Below the pieces are notes generated by a model. That model saw only the letters and a list, made by a program, of their open reading frames with translations. It was not told the DNA's origin and ran no database searches. This document shows, one piece after another, positions 12,301 to 20,402 of a stretch of DNA of 64,000 bases; the stretch's first letter is position 1; each line of letters opens with the position of its first letter. Source of the stretch: Farysia itapuensis (taxonomy: Eukaryota > Basidiomycota > Ustilaginomycetes > Ustilaginales > Ustilaginaceae); the NCBI GenBank assembly GCA_023212645.1, contig JALBYC010000011.1, positions 62,001 through 126,000 of the forward strand. Direction: 5' to 3'. Position numbers and translations under genes: made by a program.

Positions 12301-12384
12301 CGGCCCCTAGGCAGCTCGAGGCCACGATCGTCGGAAGACTCCCACAAGTGGTCCTATTCGCAGCACGACAATGACCAACAGTAG
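6304..12384 (+). CDS. SNT1: Snt1/N-CoR-like SANT-domain corepressor
   Basis: Intron-free gene encoding 2026 residues. The first ATG is 6304; the frame opens upstream but with no ATG. The N-terminal ~950 residues are disordered: Arg/Asp/Glu/Ser/Tyr-rich segments to about 400, then long Ala/Glu/Pro/Ser stretches. A conserved block (about 950-1080) has TPKTQEQVDMVTRAGILRAL and a basic coiled coil with QKRMNKKVEALKKQY. SANT domain 1 (about 1200-1246) reads DVWTADEKAIFARRYALW to CVRYYYLNKK. SANT domain 2 (about 1518-1560) reads YWSVAERSEFLRALALHG to ARNYFARN. Two SANT domains in this arrangement mark Snt1, a subunit of the Set3/HDAC complex related to N-CoR/SMRT. A nuclear role in histone deacetylation-linked repression is expected. 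Several RAKTSDSAK- and KKRK-type segments could be nuclear localisation signals. Confidence 0.88.
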   Translation: MNGQSSDAASTRQASASSNLDPLDPLPAKSALAREIEHDDEEEEGMVKIEEEGQITDESPGPKRLYPPTSSHRGYTPQPTDNDRERSRYYGKSPDPSSSYAPARSTYGQASDAGYAYTQSPYPHDAPRNDAWPSRSSIGGPSSRVDNPRRSYGSVSSASSSRTPDVYRPAARDREREWDLARERDMEWASDRDHDPYRYRDVESRRDWEREHRERSAMHYETADYPPMHSAPPSYASAAGYPYDAREYAGRPSPGPSGRERSREYERGWDRDRATDHSDPRSRSQSATWGMRTWGKSIDKSADGGWDPRQRRSRDATSDISSRPASMQNTHDHSTQNGPVERPPLASSMSDRGEPRSRDSSPRSTRSAGHWQAPSHPDNSLRKASPTDSPRPHQSASAESAQSSMQTSNDHDKAAGKGEKSLLERMDEPSLVNDTAPVNDKASDSDGATQTVQLDQLTAATQPPAPTVKDGEAPVPSVVSPPAADVSESASASAAVTSDEVKQESQVPNLEQTARPLSPAHDPLTLPAAGALSSTEVPVQAVKHAVSPEPEHLPPLLDEKSEPPEQVEETHISDSNKQDASQVPAIEASDAPVESSEAKDARLSPAPAKDTAPQESDIDLEKNAASQTSVAEALSTPIEAEAVKKPQDSEQPASPTAIPISSVSLPAVSSALEAADVSTIARYASAEEAQRRQIDSQKVSVHGPTSVAQAFDRDAISPAEAEATSPQAETVAPPQQNHDEEDDTKPAGSSNLDPTTQHTSLEVVEETEPTSGPNCDQQTAVLPIVSAASPEEPVSLAVKPEVSSADVSMAEASAELGADDGDMAFDNRSESHSGIVVEIGFSPQQEAISQQNQDAAAADTQVPVVDVEAVMPAGDGPVAVEDVILEEPGVKPPSNTIDVAQISAELPQDDKENPAQVQDLDMIPSRVPPVLDIAAINDFDKETEPPMLTPKTQEQVDMVTRAGILRALASYRPSETTCYNIIHENQKLSQTTTHDQLHAKIHGIPLSVSDEKSIWIEDDDVDVARSKAFILDQMMDRQKRMNKKVEALKKQYRTINAEWKQHCARLDRIAERREQQQRRPTMGTPAGTPAGGAGDDPSNGGSGILGAALLTGRANRRNTQTGFAGFGDAVRSEAEFLEILASLENADMQDPSVRAARTTATAPDMQLNAYHNRPLQETYDDINGFIADPLAFYLDKFDPDVWTADEKAIFARRYALWPKQFGKIAQSLPHKTPSQCVRYYYLNKKAPGNDFKALAAARNRERKRKARGKPKKAKGSALMADLKSAKGEELEEDDGGVASPGETPDGAPGRGDRSGTVTPRRGGPARSRMTTSHSESAAAVADDWINTPHGKKRSAAPDGTDSPRVEGKSSEKRRSTPKSKRAKTSDSAKLGDKFKKARTAAKQEPLPNEPMPDVVTAQQSDLPSTEASMIDVKQGGVEESDLAAAEALGALANMFGGGATSNLTDTAADSSFERPDINAVDGDSQKPGKKRKNKGMGTGPDEADPGSRGGRSKQPTSSYWSVAERSEFLRALALHGKHWDVVSSTLSQKSAAQARNYFARNSSEPDFLDAAALADKNHGLTLAEREAAATLFVRQRSAANAAQGNTPATQPPLPPTVTGAEPMGSQDAPRTTYLPPPPALSSSATAEPVDLKRREESREPVTVRRGLQINSLLNSSEDSAEMRAPRRLSDQDWHQSSRGEATHDVYEGREGSLPVGAYSRRTPIVEPDQRPATAGDLETIRPSSSEGRPMLGGGGEGRTRTYEPFGVNRQAPSYANMAPPHYPADRYQAPQASRYSLPPSNAPTLSRSMTPHHLTSDGSESASRSEYSRYSAVAPDYRGHKEHESQSLPPLHSSESRHTPAYEKHSPTSSSFPSSLHASYGRYSSPAGSVGSLYSSASRRSIVGPGGSLGPSTSERTTSEHRWQRPSASPGPQGSGGSASAGYAPTGGAYSTGNTYRSTGHAYSSAYPSQNLPRPSLPSVSSTSRSLPPLLGSFPGSGPRPLGSSRPRSSEDSHKWSYSQHDNDQQ

Positions 12385-12571
12385 TTGGTTGTAGCTTTGC
12401 CAGCTTGTACTTGTAGCGCTTGTCTGCCTGACGGCTGTACGCTTGTAGGCGCGCTTGTAATTCACATTTTAGTATGAAAATTGTTAGGTTCGAGAATTTC
12501 GGGTGTTGCTCTAGTGCTCTCGTGGGCTTCTTATTACTTCGGCCTGTCAGTTCGACGACTTTGAGGTTCAC

Positions 12572-13252
12572 ATGATGGCGGTGAGTGCAGGATAGTGGTG
12601 CGTAAGGAGCAGTGGTAGTGCGGAGATGCTGATGGAGCTTGTGGCTGTGGTAGTCCGACAGTGCTGCGCCGACGTGGGTGACGTTGGTGAGCGAGGTAAG
12701 TACACCCTTGTCCACCACCTTTGGCACATTTTCTCAATCGAGCGAAACTCATTGTTTTCCCCCTCCCCAAACTGTAGGACGGGTACCGATTCGTGGTGGA
12801 CTACAAGACGAGTCTGGCCAGTCCGACGCTTCGCACGATGCTGTCCATGGCCGACGGCGGTGGATTTGTCGAGGCAGAGAGCAACACGGCCAAGCTTCAG
12901 ATCCGGTACGTGCACCTAGGTCCCCTCACAGCAGGCACTCGGGTCACCATACTTACCATCTCTCTGCGCTCGGTTCAGCGGCGAAGTACTGGAGAAAGTG
13001 ATCGAGTTCCTCTACTTCAAGACCCGCTACGCTGCGGCGTCCGAGACCGACATACCCGACTTCAAGAACCGTATCCCCCCCGAAATTGCGCTCGAGCTGT
13101 ACGTTCTGCCACCGATTTCGCAGATTCAGGCAGGGTCGACTGCTGATATTTGTTCTCGTTCTCGTCACAGACTCATGGCGTCCGACTTCTTGGAGCGTAA
13201 GTTGTCCCTTTGTCAATGTGTCGGACTGCTGTACTGACTTTTCGCAGTCTAG
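12572..13252 (+). CDS. ELC1: Elongin C (BTB/Skp1-fold) homologue
   Basis: Six exons: 12572-12580, 12654-12695, 12778-12905, 12979-13098, 13171-13196 and 13248-13252, giving 109 residues (human elongin C has 112). All junctions are GT-AG and phases match. The spliced protein starts MMASDSAAPTWVTLVSEDGY and contains FVVDYKTSLASPTLRTMLS, LEKVIEFLYFKTRY and IPPEIALELLMASDFLEL. This aligns in order with the elongin C BTB fold, whose end is typically IAPEIALELLMAANFLD. Elongin C bridges BC-box proteins to cullins in ubiquitin ligases and is linked to RNA polymerase II turnover. The first exon (9 nt) and last exon (5 nt) are inferred from phase and family match, so the ends are less certain than the middle. 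Confidence 0.88.
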
Positions 13253-13582
13253 AGCGCATTGAGCGCCGCGAGCGCCGCGTGCAGCACGTTTCAATGTCAG
13301 ATCACTTGTGCTGCGTGCTTAAGCCATAAGCCAAATTAACCCCAATTTATGGTTCGTGATTCAAAACTCGCTGAATGCGGCTAAGCGTTTGAGTGTTTGC
13401 AGGGAAGAATTGAAATTGGGATATAGAAATGTAGAGTTTGAATTGATTTTTGACAGCTACGCGCGTTGCACTCACAGACTTGCACCTGCATACAATAGAG
13501 TGTGCACCTCGGGTCTGCCTCGTACAGCGGAATGCCATCCTTCATCGCTTTCGCCATTGTCTCGCGCGACCTTTAACGGCAC
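13253..13582. other. Intergenic region, no feature seen
   Basis: 330 bp between elongin C and the methyltransferase gene, moderately AT-rich from 13330 to 13450. No coding signal, tRNA or repeat is supported. Confidence 0.5.
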
Positions 13583-16500
13583 ATGAGCTTCATCGTTGAT
13601 CCCTACCATTTTCATATGGCACGCTCTGCGTCTGCAGCCTTGAACAGCTCTGGCGAGCGTCCAGGCAGCAGCAGCGGCTCGCGCTCCAGCTCAGCCCACA
13701 AACCATCCCACGCGTCTCCTAGCAATCCGGCCCAAGCTGCCAACACAAGCGCAGCCGCACCCACCCCCACCGAGAACAATGGACCTGCCGCCACAGCATC
13801 TGCACTCCCCCACAAACTGCCAGAATTCGAACATTTCCGTCAAAGCTCACCCTTAATGCCAGAATTTTACCCTAGGACTTCAGGCTTTTTCAGCCAGACG
13901 AAACGGAGCAGTCTCACACAGTCGGAAGAGACGGCCACCACCAGTCCTGCTCCTGCCCCGGCAGTCTCGCTCAAAGACATTCCTAGACCGGCACCTAAGC
14001 CGGTTGCTCCGCGTTCCAACACTGACAGTTTCACCCTGCCGCTCACGTTTGTAGAGAAGGAAGATCTCAAGAGCGAGCCACTGCCTGTGCGTCTTGGTCT
14101 TGCACCGCCGTCGTACGCCGCAGGCTCAACAGCGGCCGATGTCACAAAGTACAAGACGCGCGTTGGTCATGGATACTACTTCTATACCCCTCCACCTGGC
14201 GCAACAACAATGCAGCCCGGCTCCAACGCTGCGTCTTCGTCAGATCTGTCCATTGCCACCAGCAAGCTGTCTCGTGGCTCTTCCAGTCTCTTTTCGTCCA
14301 ATACTCCCACAATGAGCTCCACCGCAACAAGCCCAGATAGCTTGGCCCCACCATCGCAGCTGTCAAACACCATAGACTCGGGTCTGTCGGCACGCTCTTA
14401 TGCCTCCTCTGCTTCTCGCTCACGCGCAAACAGCGTTGCACACTCAATAAAGCCACCAAACACCCAGCCGTCGACATTGCACAATCGACTAGGATCGTCA
14501 AACGACTGCTGGCGGCCCGAGTCCTACTTCAACGTCATCCACTCGCGGGTCAAGGGCAAGATGCGTGAGTTCGTGTACCACGGCTTTCCTTCGCATCAGG
14601 TGCCGTACTGGCATGGGTACAACAAAGAAACGATGGACGCCGAGCTGGCCACCCACCTCAACGTCAGCTACTCACTCAAGGGCAACACCTTGCGTCCCTT
14701 TCCCGTAGGTGCACGTCCTTGTCGCGTCCTCGATGTAGGCTGTGGACGAGGAGCCTGGTGTCTCGACGTAGCACGTGACTGGAGCACATCCGAGTTTGTC
14801 GGTGTCGACATCGTTCCCGTTCAACCTCCTTTAAGTCAACTCAATGATCCCGGTCTCGAGAGCAGAGTCAGCTGGGTCATTGCCAACTTTCTAGAGCCCT
14901 TGCCCTTTCCTGACGCCAGTTTTGACTTTGTCCACATGCGCTTCCTCCTACAAGCTATTCCAGAGGACAAGTGGGTCGATGTGCTCTCTGAAGCAAGACG
15001 TGTTCTCGCTCCAGGCGGCGTGCTCGAAGTGATTGAAGGCAACTACATCTTTTTCGGACACGCGAGTCTGATTGATTCCCAAGAGCTCAAAGATCTCGAA
15101 AGCGGAGCCGCTGCGTCAAAGGCAGGAATGTACCACAAGCTACCCAAAAGACTCAAGGTACTGCGCGACCAGTCTGACACGGGTGACATCGATGCCATTG
15201 AGATTGTGCTCGAACGCATGATGCATCGTCGCTTTATCAACCCAGCTCCGCTCTCAATTATCCCGTCCAATCTCGTGATGCCTGGCTTCTACAGTATCGC
15301 CAATGGAAACCCTCGACACATCCCCGTCTATGCTGAGTCGTCGGCTCAAAGGGCCAAGACGCGCAGCAACGAAGCCGATACTTCTGCCGGTCAATCTCAT
15401 TCGAGCGAAGACGAGAAAAAGTGGACGGACAAGTACACAAATCGCACTCAGATGGGCAAGCAACTCAAGTCGCAATTCAAGCTGCCGGACAACGACCTGT
15501 TCTCTGCCTTCAACATTATGCAAAGTCTCGAGTACTTTTCCTCGAGCCGCGAAATCATCTGGGCCGAAGCAGAAGAGGAGAAGCGCGGCATGCAAATCCA
15601 GTCTCCAGTCGAGCACAAATCGTGGGACCACAACCGCGGGTTCGGCCAGGGTTGTCAAGAAGCATTGCGGCCCTATGCCCATCCCTGGAAGTACAAAGAC
15701 CAGTTCTTCCGCGCTATGGACAGCTACATTGAGGCAATGATCGCCGTTTGCGACCTCGACTTTATCCTGGAAAAGTACCTCGGATGGGAACAATGCAGTG
15801 AGGAACTGACGGTCGAGGGGCGCAAATATGCTGAACGTCAGCGCAAGATGAGCACTCTGGGAGGAGCTCATTCCGCCTTGACGCTGGAATCTTCAATGCA
15901 TCAGGAAGCGCAATCCGATGAGAAGATCATGGCTCTAGCCGCACTTCGTCAGGGTGCTTTCAGTCCGACGGCCTATGCGATCGCAACAACCGCGTCTCAG
16001 GAAGCACCTGCCCGGCTGCAAACGACGACGAGGATGTCGATGGAGAGCGAAGACCAAAGCACTCCCAAGATGTCACAGCTCTCGAAATTGCCGCCGAGCA
16101 ACGAGAAGAAGAAGAAACGGGCATCAGCACGGCCAAGCAGCAGTGCTGGCGCTCTTGGATCCAGCACGCCGCACTCTTCCATGACGCCGCGCGTACGATC
16201 GTTTGGGCGAGGAGGGGCGGGGAATGCCGCCTTCTTGTCGGCCATACCGGACGGCTCCTCCTTTGTGGGCAGCGATTCGTTCGGTTTCGGAGCTGCTAAA
16301 GCCCGACGGCCCACTGTCCTGCGCACCAAGTCGTTCACCAACAGCAACAACCAGGTCAACAGCGATCGCAGCTCTATCCACTCCGCCGTTTCCGAGAGGG
16401 AGGATGGGGTGCAGCCGAAGAAGCGCTCGCTGGTTGGCAATCTCGCCTCGCACACGGAAGAGTCTCCTTTGAGCTCTCCGGGGTCTCCGACCGCTGCCTC

Positions 16501-16834
16501 TGTGTATGCTGCTACGCAACGTGGTCGAGCGGAGCAAGCTGCGCCGCCGACTCCCGCTGTTCCTGCCCCGCCGGTCAAGTCTGACCGCGACGTCAGTCCG
16601 TCTTCGCACCCGGTCCTAAGCGAGCACCGGACGTTGAGCTCGACGCCGGTGAGCGCCGAGCCGAGGTCGATGAGCAGGCCAGCTCGGCGTCCCGCTACTG
16701 CTACTGGCGCCAGTGCTACACCCATGGTAGGCAACAGATCTAGCTCTCACACCAGGACTGGCTCCAAAGAACTCAGCGAGCCGATCGCCCTGCTTGGCTT
16801 CTACGACTGCACGGGATTCCTCGCCATCGCCTAA
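13583..16834 (+). CDS. Large SAM-dependent methyltransferase (class I) with disordered flanks
   Basis: Intron-free ORF of 1083 residues. ATG at 13583 or 13616 are both possible; the downstream one gives MARSASAALNSSG. Residues 1-300 are Ser/Pro/Ala-rich. A conserved block then reads NDCWRPESYFNVIHSRVKGKMREFVYHG. The class I methyltransferase domain begins near 378 with CRVLDVGCGRGAWCLDVA (SAM-binding motif I), followed by FVGVDIVPVQPP and FDFVHMRFLLQAIPEDKW, then LAPGGVLEVIEG. A further helical region to about 760 is followed by a basic Ser-rich tail. The substrate cannot be deduced; fungal proteins of this layout are usually annotated only as methyltransferases. The last 18 residues (ALLGFYDCTGFLAIA) look unlike the tail before them, so a missed 3' intron is possible. 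Confidence 0.8.
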   Translation: MSFIVDPYHFHMARSASAALNSSGERPGSSSGSRSSSAHKPSHASPSNPAQAANTSAAAPTPTENNGPAATASALPHKLPEFEHFRQSSPLMPEFYPRTSGFFSQTKRSSLTQSEETATTSPAPAPAVSLKDIPRPAPKPVAPRSNTDSFTLPLTFVEKEDLKSEPLPVRLGLAPPSYAAGSTAADVTKYKTRVGHGYYFYTPPPGATTMQPGSNAASSSDLSIATSKLSRGSSSLFSSNTPTMSSTATSPDSLAPPSQLSNTIDSGLSARSYASSASRSRANSVAHSIKPPNTQPSTLHNRLGSSNDCWRPESYFNVIHSRVKGKMREFVYHGFPSHQVPYWHGYNKETMDAELATHLNVSYSLKGNTLRPFPVGARPCRVLDVGCGRGAWCLDVARDWSTSEFVGVDIVPVQPPLSQLNDPGLESRVSWVIANFLEPLPFPDASFDFVHMRFLLQAIPEDKWVDVLSEARRVLAPGGVLEVIEGNYIFFGHASLIDSQELKDLESGAAASKAGMYHKLPKRLKVLRDQSDTGDIDAIEIVLERMMHRRFINPAPLSIIPSNLVMPGFYSIANGNPRHIPVYAESSAQRAKTRSNEADTSAGQSHSSEDEKKWTDKYTNRTQMGKQLKSQFKLPDNDLFSAFNIMQSLEYFSSSREIIWAEAEEEKRGMQIQSPVEHKSWDHNRGFGQGCQEALRPYAHPWKYKDQFFRAMDSYIEAMIAVCDLDFILEKYLGWEQCSEELTVEGRKYAERQRKMSTLGGAHSALTLESSMHQEAQSDEKIMALAALRQGAFSPTAYAIATTASQEAPARLQTTTRMSMESEDQSTPKMSQLSKLPPSNEKKKKRASARPSSSAGALGSSTPHSSMTPRVRSFGRGGAGNAAFLSAIPDGSSFVGSDSFGFGAAKARRPTVLRTKSFTNSNNQVNSDRSSIHSAVSEREDGVQPKKRSLVGNLASHTEESPLSSPGSPTAASVYAATQRGRAEQAAPPTPAVPAPPVKSDRDVSPSSHPVLSEHRTLSSTPVSAEPRSMSRPARRPATATGASATPMVGNRSSSHTRTGSKELSEPIALLGFYDCTGFLAIA

Positions 16835-16922
16835 ATCGCCGTCCCCTCATTCGGCGCACATTCGTGGGCAATAGATGCATGCAATGTGATGATGTTGTTA
16901 CAAGATAAAGTGTGTGGTGGGC

Positions 16923-17855
16923 TTAGATGACTTCGGTGACACGGGTGGCAGCGTCCTGTTTGAGAGCCTGTTCGAGCAGTGTGGTGAGCTGCTGCACGCG
17001 AGTGAGACTGGCCTGGATGAGATTGAGGAGCGTTTGAGGATCGACTGGGCTGCCGTGAGATTTGTCGAGCACGCAGATCTCGCGCTGTGCATTGAGCACC
17101 AGGGTGAGTTTGGAGCTGGCGAGCGTCTCTTCGAGCCAAGACGGGTCTAGTACTGCGACGGATTTGGTTGCGGAAAGCGGGTCGCTTTTGGAGTCGTCCG
17201 ATGTGGTGGTGGTGGTGGGGATGTTGTTGAAGATGGCGAATGTGACGCAGAGCGGGGTGTGGTGAATGGCGAGGGGGATTGGCACTCGTTCGTCCGGGCT
17301 GAAGAGCCGTACCTGGTTGCCGTTCTCGATGACATAGTCTGGGCGTCGAAAGTGACGCAGCGAAGCTAGGGATGCAAGAACGGCAGCGTCGAGAGCAGCG
17401 CCCGTATCGCTGAGGAGATGGACGGTGAGGTGAATGTTCCACACCTGCTCTCCAGCAACGACACAGAGTGCCTCTCTGTCGACGGCTTCGGTCCTTCGGA
17501 CTGCTTTCTCAATCAGTCTGTCAAAGAGGATCTCCTTGTTGCGGGCCGAGGTTGTCGCTCCCCCTCCGGTGTTGTCATACTCGGCTCCCGCCATGGGTGT
17601 AATGTCTGTCGTGATCTGCAAAAATCCTTCATAAGGTCTGTCCGCTCGAGGTGCGATCAATGTCGCCCGCACGCCGGTGGCCACCCTTGTCCCCTTGATT
17701 GAGACAGAAACGTTGCCCAGTTCCTCCCCAAAGGCAATATCAATGTCGCGGGGCGCAAGAAAGTCTCGCCCATCCACGCGAACGCCTTCCGATAGCGCAG
17801 AGTGCAAGAACTCAGCCTCGGTCAACGAGGGCTCGAGTGCCTGGCCTGGCGGCAT
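16923..17855 (-). CDS. RRP45: Exosome core subunit Rrp45 (RNase PH family)
   Basis: Single-exon gene of 310 residues with ATG at 17855. It begins with a helix and EGVRVDGRDFLAPRDIDIAFG, the RNase PH start signature. The core includes VSVSIKGTRVATGVRATL, EALCVVAGEQVWNIHLTVHL and AAVLASLASLRHFRRPDY, and then VPIPLAIHHTPLCVTFAIF. The last two segments match EXOSC9/Rrp45 particularly closely. Rrp45 pairs with Rrp41 in the hexameric ring of the RNA exosome that processes and degrades RNA 3' to 5' in nucleus and cytoplasm; eukaryotic ring subunits are catalytically inert. The gene converges on the methyltransferase gene with about 88 bp between stop codons. Confidence 0.92.
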   Translation of the reverse strand: MPPGQALEPSLTEAEFLHSALSEGVRVDGRDFLAPRDIDIAFGEELGNVSVSIKGTRVATGVRATLIAPRADRPYEGFLQITTDITPMAGAEYDNTGGGATTSARNKEILFDRLIEKAVRRTEAVDREALCVVAGEQVWNIHLTVHLLSDTGAALDAAVLASLASLRHFRRPDYVIENGNQVRLFSPDERVPIPLAIHHTPLCVTFAIFNNIPTTTTTSDDSKSDPLSATKSVAVLDPSWLEETLASSKLTLVLNAQREICVLDKSHGSPVDPQTLLNLIQASLTRVQQLTTLLEQALKQDAATRVTEVI

Positions 17856-18611
17856 TCTTTCTGGTGTCCCACAGCTCTCGCTACTCCTGCTGCGTTTGGT
17901 ACAACGACAGAAACACTCACGACTGGTGCAAAAAACACGAAAAATTCTCCCGGCTGTGGAGGCAGTCGAGCTCTAACACGTGGAAAAGTCTGGACAGCAT
18001 TTTTGCGATCTTACAGCTAGTCGACAATTTTTGGTCCAACGGCTCTCAGTGGACGTCGTGCATCATCTTGTTTCTATGCAGATCATCGTGGGGAGAGGGT
18101 GATTTGCGTGTGCCTGGCAGGTCAGGATGGGAAAGGGGAATGAGGGACGGAAGATGCAAGGGGACGGCCTCTGATTCGTCGTAGATACCAGCCGATGAGG
18201 AGCTGGGGATTCCTTATCTCTGATCGGTGTCCGATCTTTTGCTCGCAAGGCACAAAACCGATTTGGGCATTTGGGCTTGTGAGTTGATGATCAACGAGAG
18301 GGGGGGAGAAAGCGCTCTTTCGCCCGTGTCTGCAGGGCGCCAAGACATCTGGGTGATGTGCCTCTCACGAGCAAAATTTGGGCGCATCCGTATCCGTCCG
18401 TTCCTCGTTACAGCGAAATACAAAAAGTCGACTCAAATGTAATATGCTCAGCTTGGCGGTAAGGAAACAAGGGTCAAGTCAGCCAGGAACCAGTCTGAGA
18501 TTTTGTATCTGCGTTCGTTATCTTTTCTCGTGGCAGTCGTCACAGGGCCCAGCTGTTTTGATATTCCCATCCAATCCACCTCCATCCTCTCCACAACCAT
18601 CATACGCAAAC
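17856..18611. other. Divergent intergenic region Rrp45 / GRGGAGN protein
   Basis: About 755 bp shared upstream region of two divergent genes. Open frames here are short and lack any protein signature. No TATA box or repeat stands out. Confidence 0.5.
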
Positions 18612-19571
18612 ATGCCGTTTGGACTCGGACATCATTCGCAAAAGGACGTGCAGGCCTCGGGCGAGAGTCGAGGTCGCGACCCTCTTATCGCAACTGGTCG
18701 AGGAGGTGCCGGCAACGTAAGTCTAGCAAACAGCGCGATGACAGACTCAAAGTTTACTGACCCTACGCTTCTGTGGCTACCGGCTAACAGATTATTCGAT
18801 CGCCTTCTCGATCGCGTGATCGCAGCGCCAACAGCATGCCTGCCAACGTCGCTGTACCTCCTCATGTAACGCACAGCGGACGAGGCGGTGCCGGAAACGT
18901 TCGCTCGCCTTCCCGCGACCCGACAGACCGAAAGCGTGCCGAAGAAGCTCAGCTACGCGAAGAGAAGATGCAGGAAGAATACCGTGCTCACGATCTCAAG
19001 GCGCCTCACTCGACTGGCCGAGGTGGTGCGGGTAACATTGCTGCTGACGCCGAAGAGCGCGGTCGAGGACGTGACGGCGGTTCCACCGGCGGCGGCGGTG
19101 TATCAGGTGTAAGTCAATAATGCCATCGCAAGAGCACATGGAGGAGCTGTCAACCGGGTCAAGCAAGGGCCTTACTATCAGCCCACTGGGCAGTGCGTGG
19201 GTCAAGCTAGTTCTCGGTTGCGATTGACGCTCTTCCGGCTCGACACAATGGAATCGGATGGCTTACTCGCTTTCCTCCCTTTGGACATTTCCTCTGTAAT
19301 CCCCTCCCTATCCCCTTTTCCTGTACAACAGTTGCTTCGTTCTCTCTCGCGATCTCGATCGCGCGAGCCGCGAAGTGGCAAAGACTCTCCCAACCGATCC
19401 TCTTCTCGCCCTCGCGCCTCAGAATCCAGCAAACTCGCCCAGGTCAACGAATCCACTTCGCGCAGCTCGGACGAAACCACTGTCAACAACGGCAGTGCCA
19501 CTGAACCCAACGGCCACAAGCACGGCTTTGTCGACAAACTAGCCAGCCATCTACCGGGCCATCGAGATTAG
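18612..19571 (+). CDS. GRGGAGN-repeat protein (DUF3602/Par32-like)
   Basis: Best model: exons 18612-18716, 18791-19108 and 19332-19571, 220 residues, all phases zero. The motif GRGGAGN occurs three times (about residues 29-35, 68-74 and 112-118), the hallmark of the fungal DUF3602 family, which includes yeast Par32, a phosphoprotein linked to TORC1 and ammonium-transporter control. Between repeats are Arg/Ser-rich stretches (RSPSRSRDRS) and an acidic/basic helix (EEAQLREEKMQEEY). The C-terminus is RSLSRSRSREPRSG followed by a Ser-rich segment and HKHGFVDKLASHLPGHRD. The 223-nt second intron is longer than most here and contains coding-like sequence (see findings), so this junction is the least certain part. 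Confidence 0.72.
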
Positions 19572-19846
19572 AGAAGGCCGGCTCCCACGATCCACTTTGG
19601 TCGAGATAAGCTTGTACATCATTCTGCGATACTACAACGCTTTTTTCGACATCCCTTCTCACCCACATCGGCAACTCTGCCGGCTTGTGTCCCCCCTCCC
19701 CCACTCTTTGGTGGTTCACTGTAGGTTAGTTCTGTCCGAAAATACCATTCACCTATGACTTTGGTGCGTGAAGGCGACTGCGTGAAAAACGTGAAAACAA
19801 ACATACAAAGAACAGGGCGTGTAAGGAGAAACGGGAGCTAGCCAAA

Positions 19847-20402
19847 TCACTGGCTGAGAATTTGGCGGACAAAGGACTCGTAATGAATGTTTCCATCACT
19901 GCAGTAGTAAAGTGACAATGCGTCAGCGTCATGTATCCGGTACTTTCAAAGATCGCGGGAGATGTGACTTACGATCCAACTTGAACGCCCTTAAGGAGCT
20001 CGTCTACCTCATCATCGCTGAGTTTCTCGCCAAGACTGGTGAGAACATATCTAAGCTCGCCAGCGCCGATAAAGCCGTTGCCTTCTTTGTCAAACACCTG
20101 GAAGCCACGGATGAATTCCTCTGGTGTTCCGGCAGGCTTGAAGCCATTCGGGCGATGGAGGATGTTGAGAAACGACTGGAAGTCAATGTCTTTGGGAGCT
20201 GTGTTTGCCAAGTCGGCCACCTCGGCCTGGGTTGGGTTTTGACCAAGGGCACGAAGCAGGTCACCAAGCGAGTCGCGCGATACAGTGCCCGTTCCACGCT
20301 TGTCAAAGAGCGCAAAGGCTTCCTTATACTCTGCGTCCGACTACAGTAAGGGATGTCAGTAAGATGGAAGCACGACCAAATCAGGTCATTCGCACATACC
20401 AT
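19847..20402 (-). CDS. CDC4: Myosin essential light chain Cdc4 (EF-hand)
   Basis: Minus-strand exons 20400-20402, 19973-20340 and 19847-19898 give 140 residues, matching fission-yeast Cdc4 (141). Exon 1 is just the ATG, followed by a GTATGT donor; the intron has a TACTGAC branch site and TGTAG acceptor. The protein runs [81 protein letters not shown] and ends [14 protein letters not shown]. This is strongly Cdc4-like throughout, including PNGF. Cdc4 binds IQ motifs of type II and V myosins in the cytokinetic ring. Several calcium-loop positions are non-canonical, as in other essential light chains. This is not the F-box protein Cdc4 of budding yeast. Confidence 0.94.
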
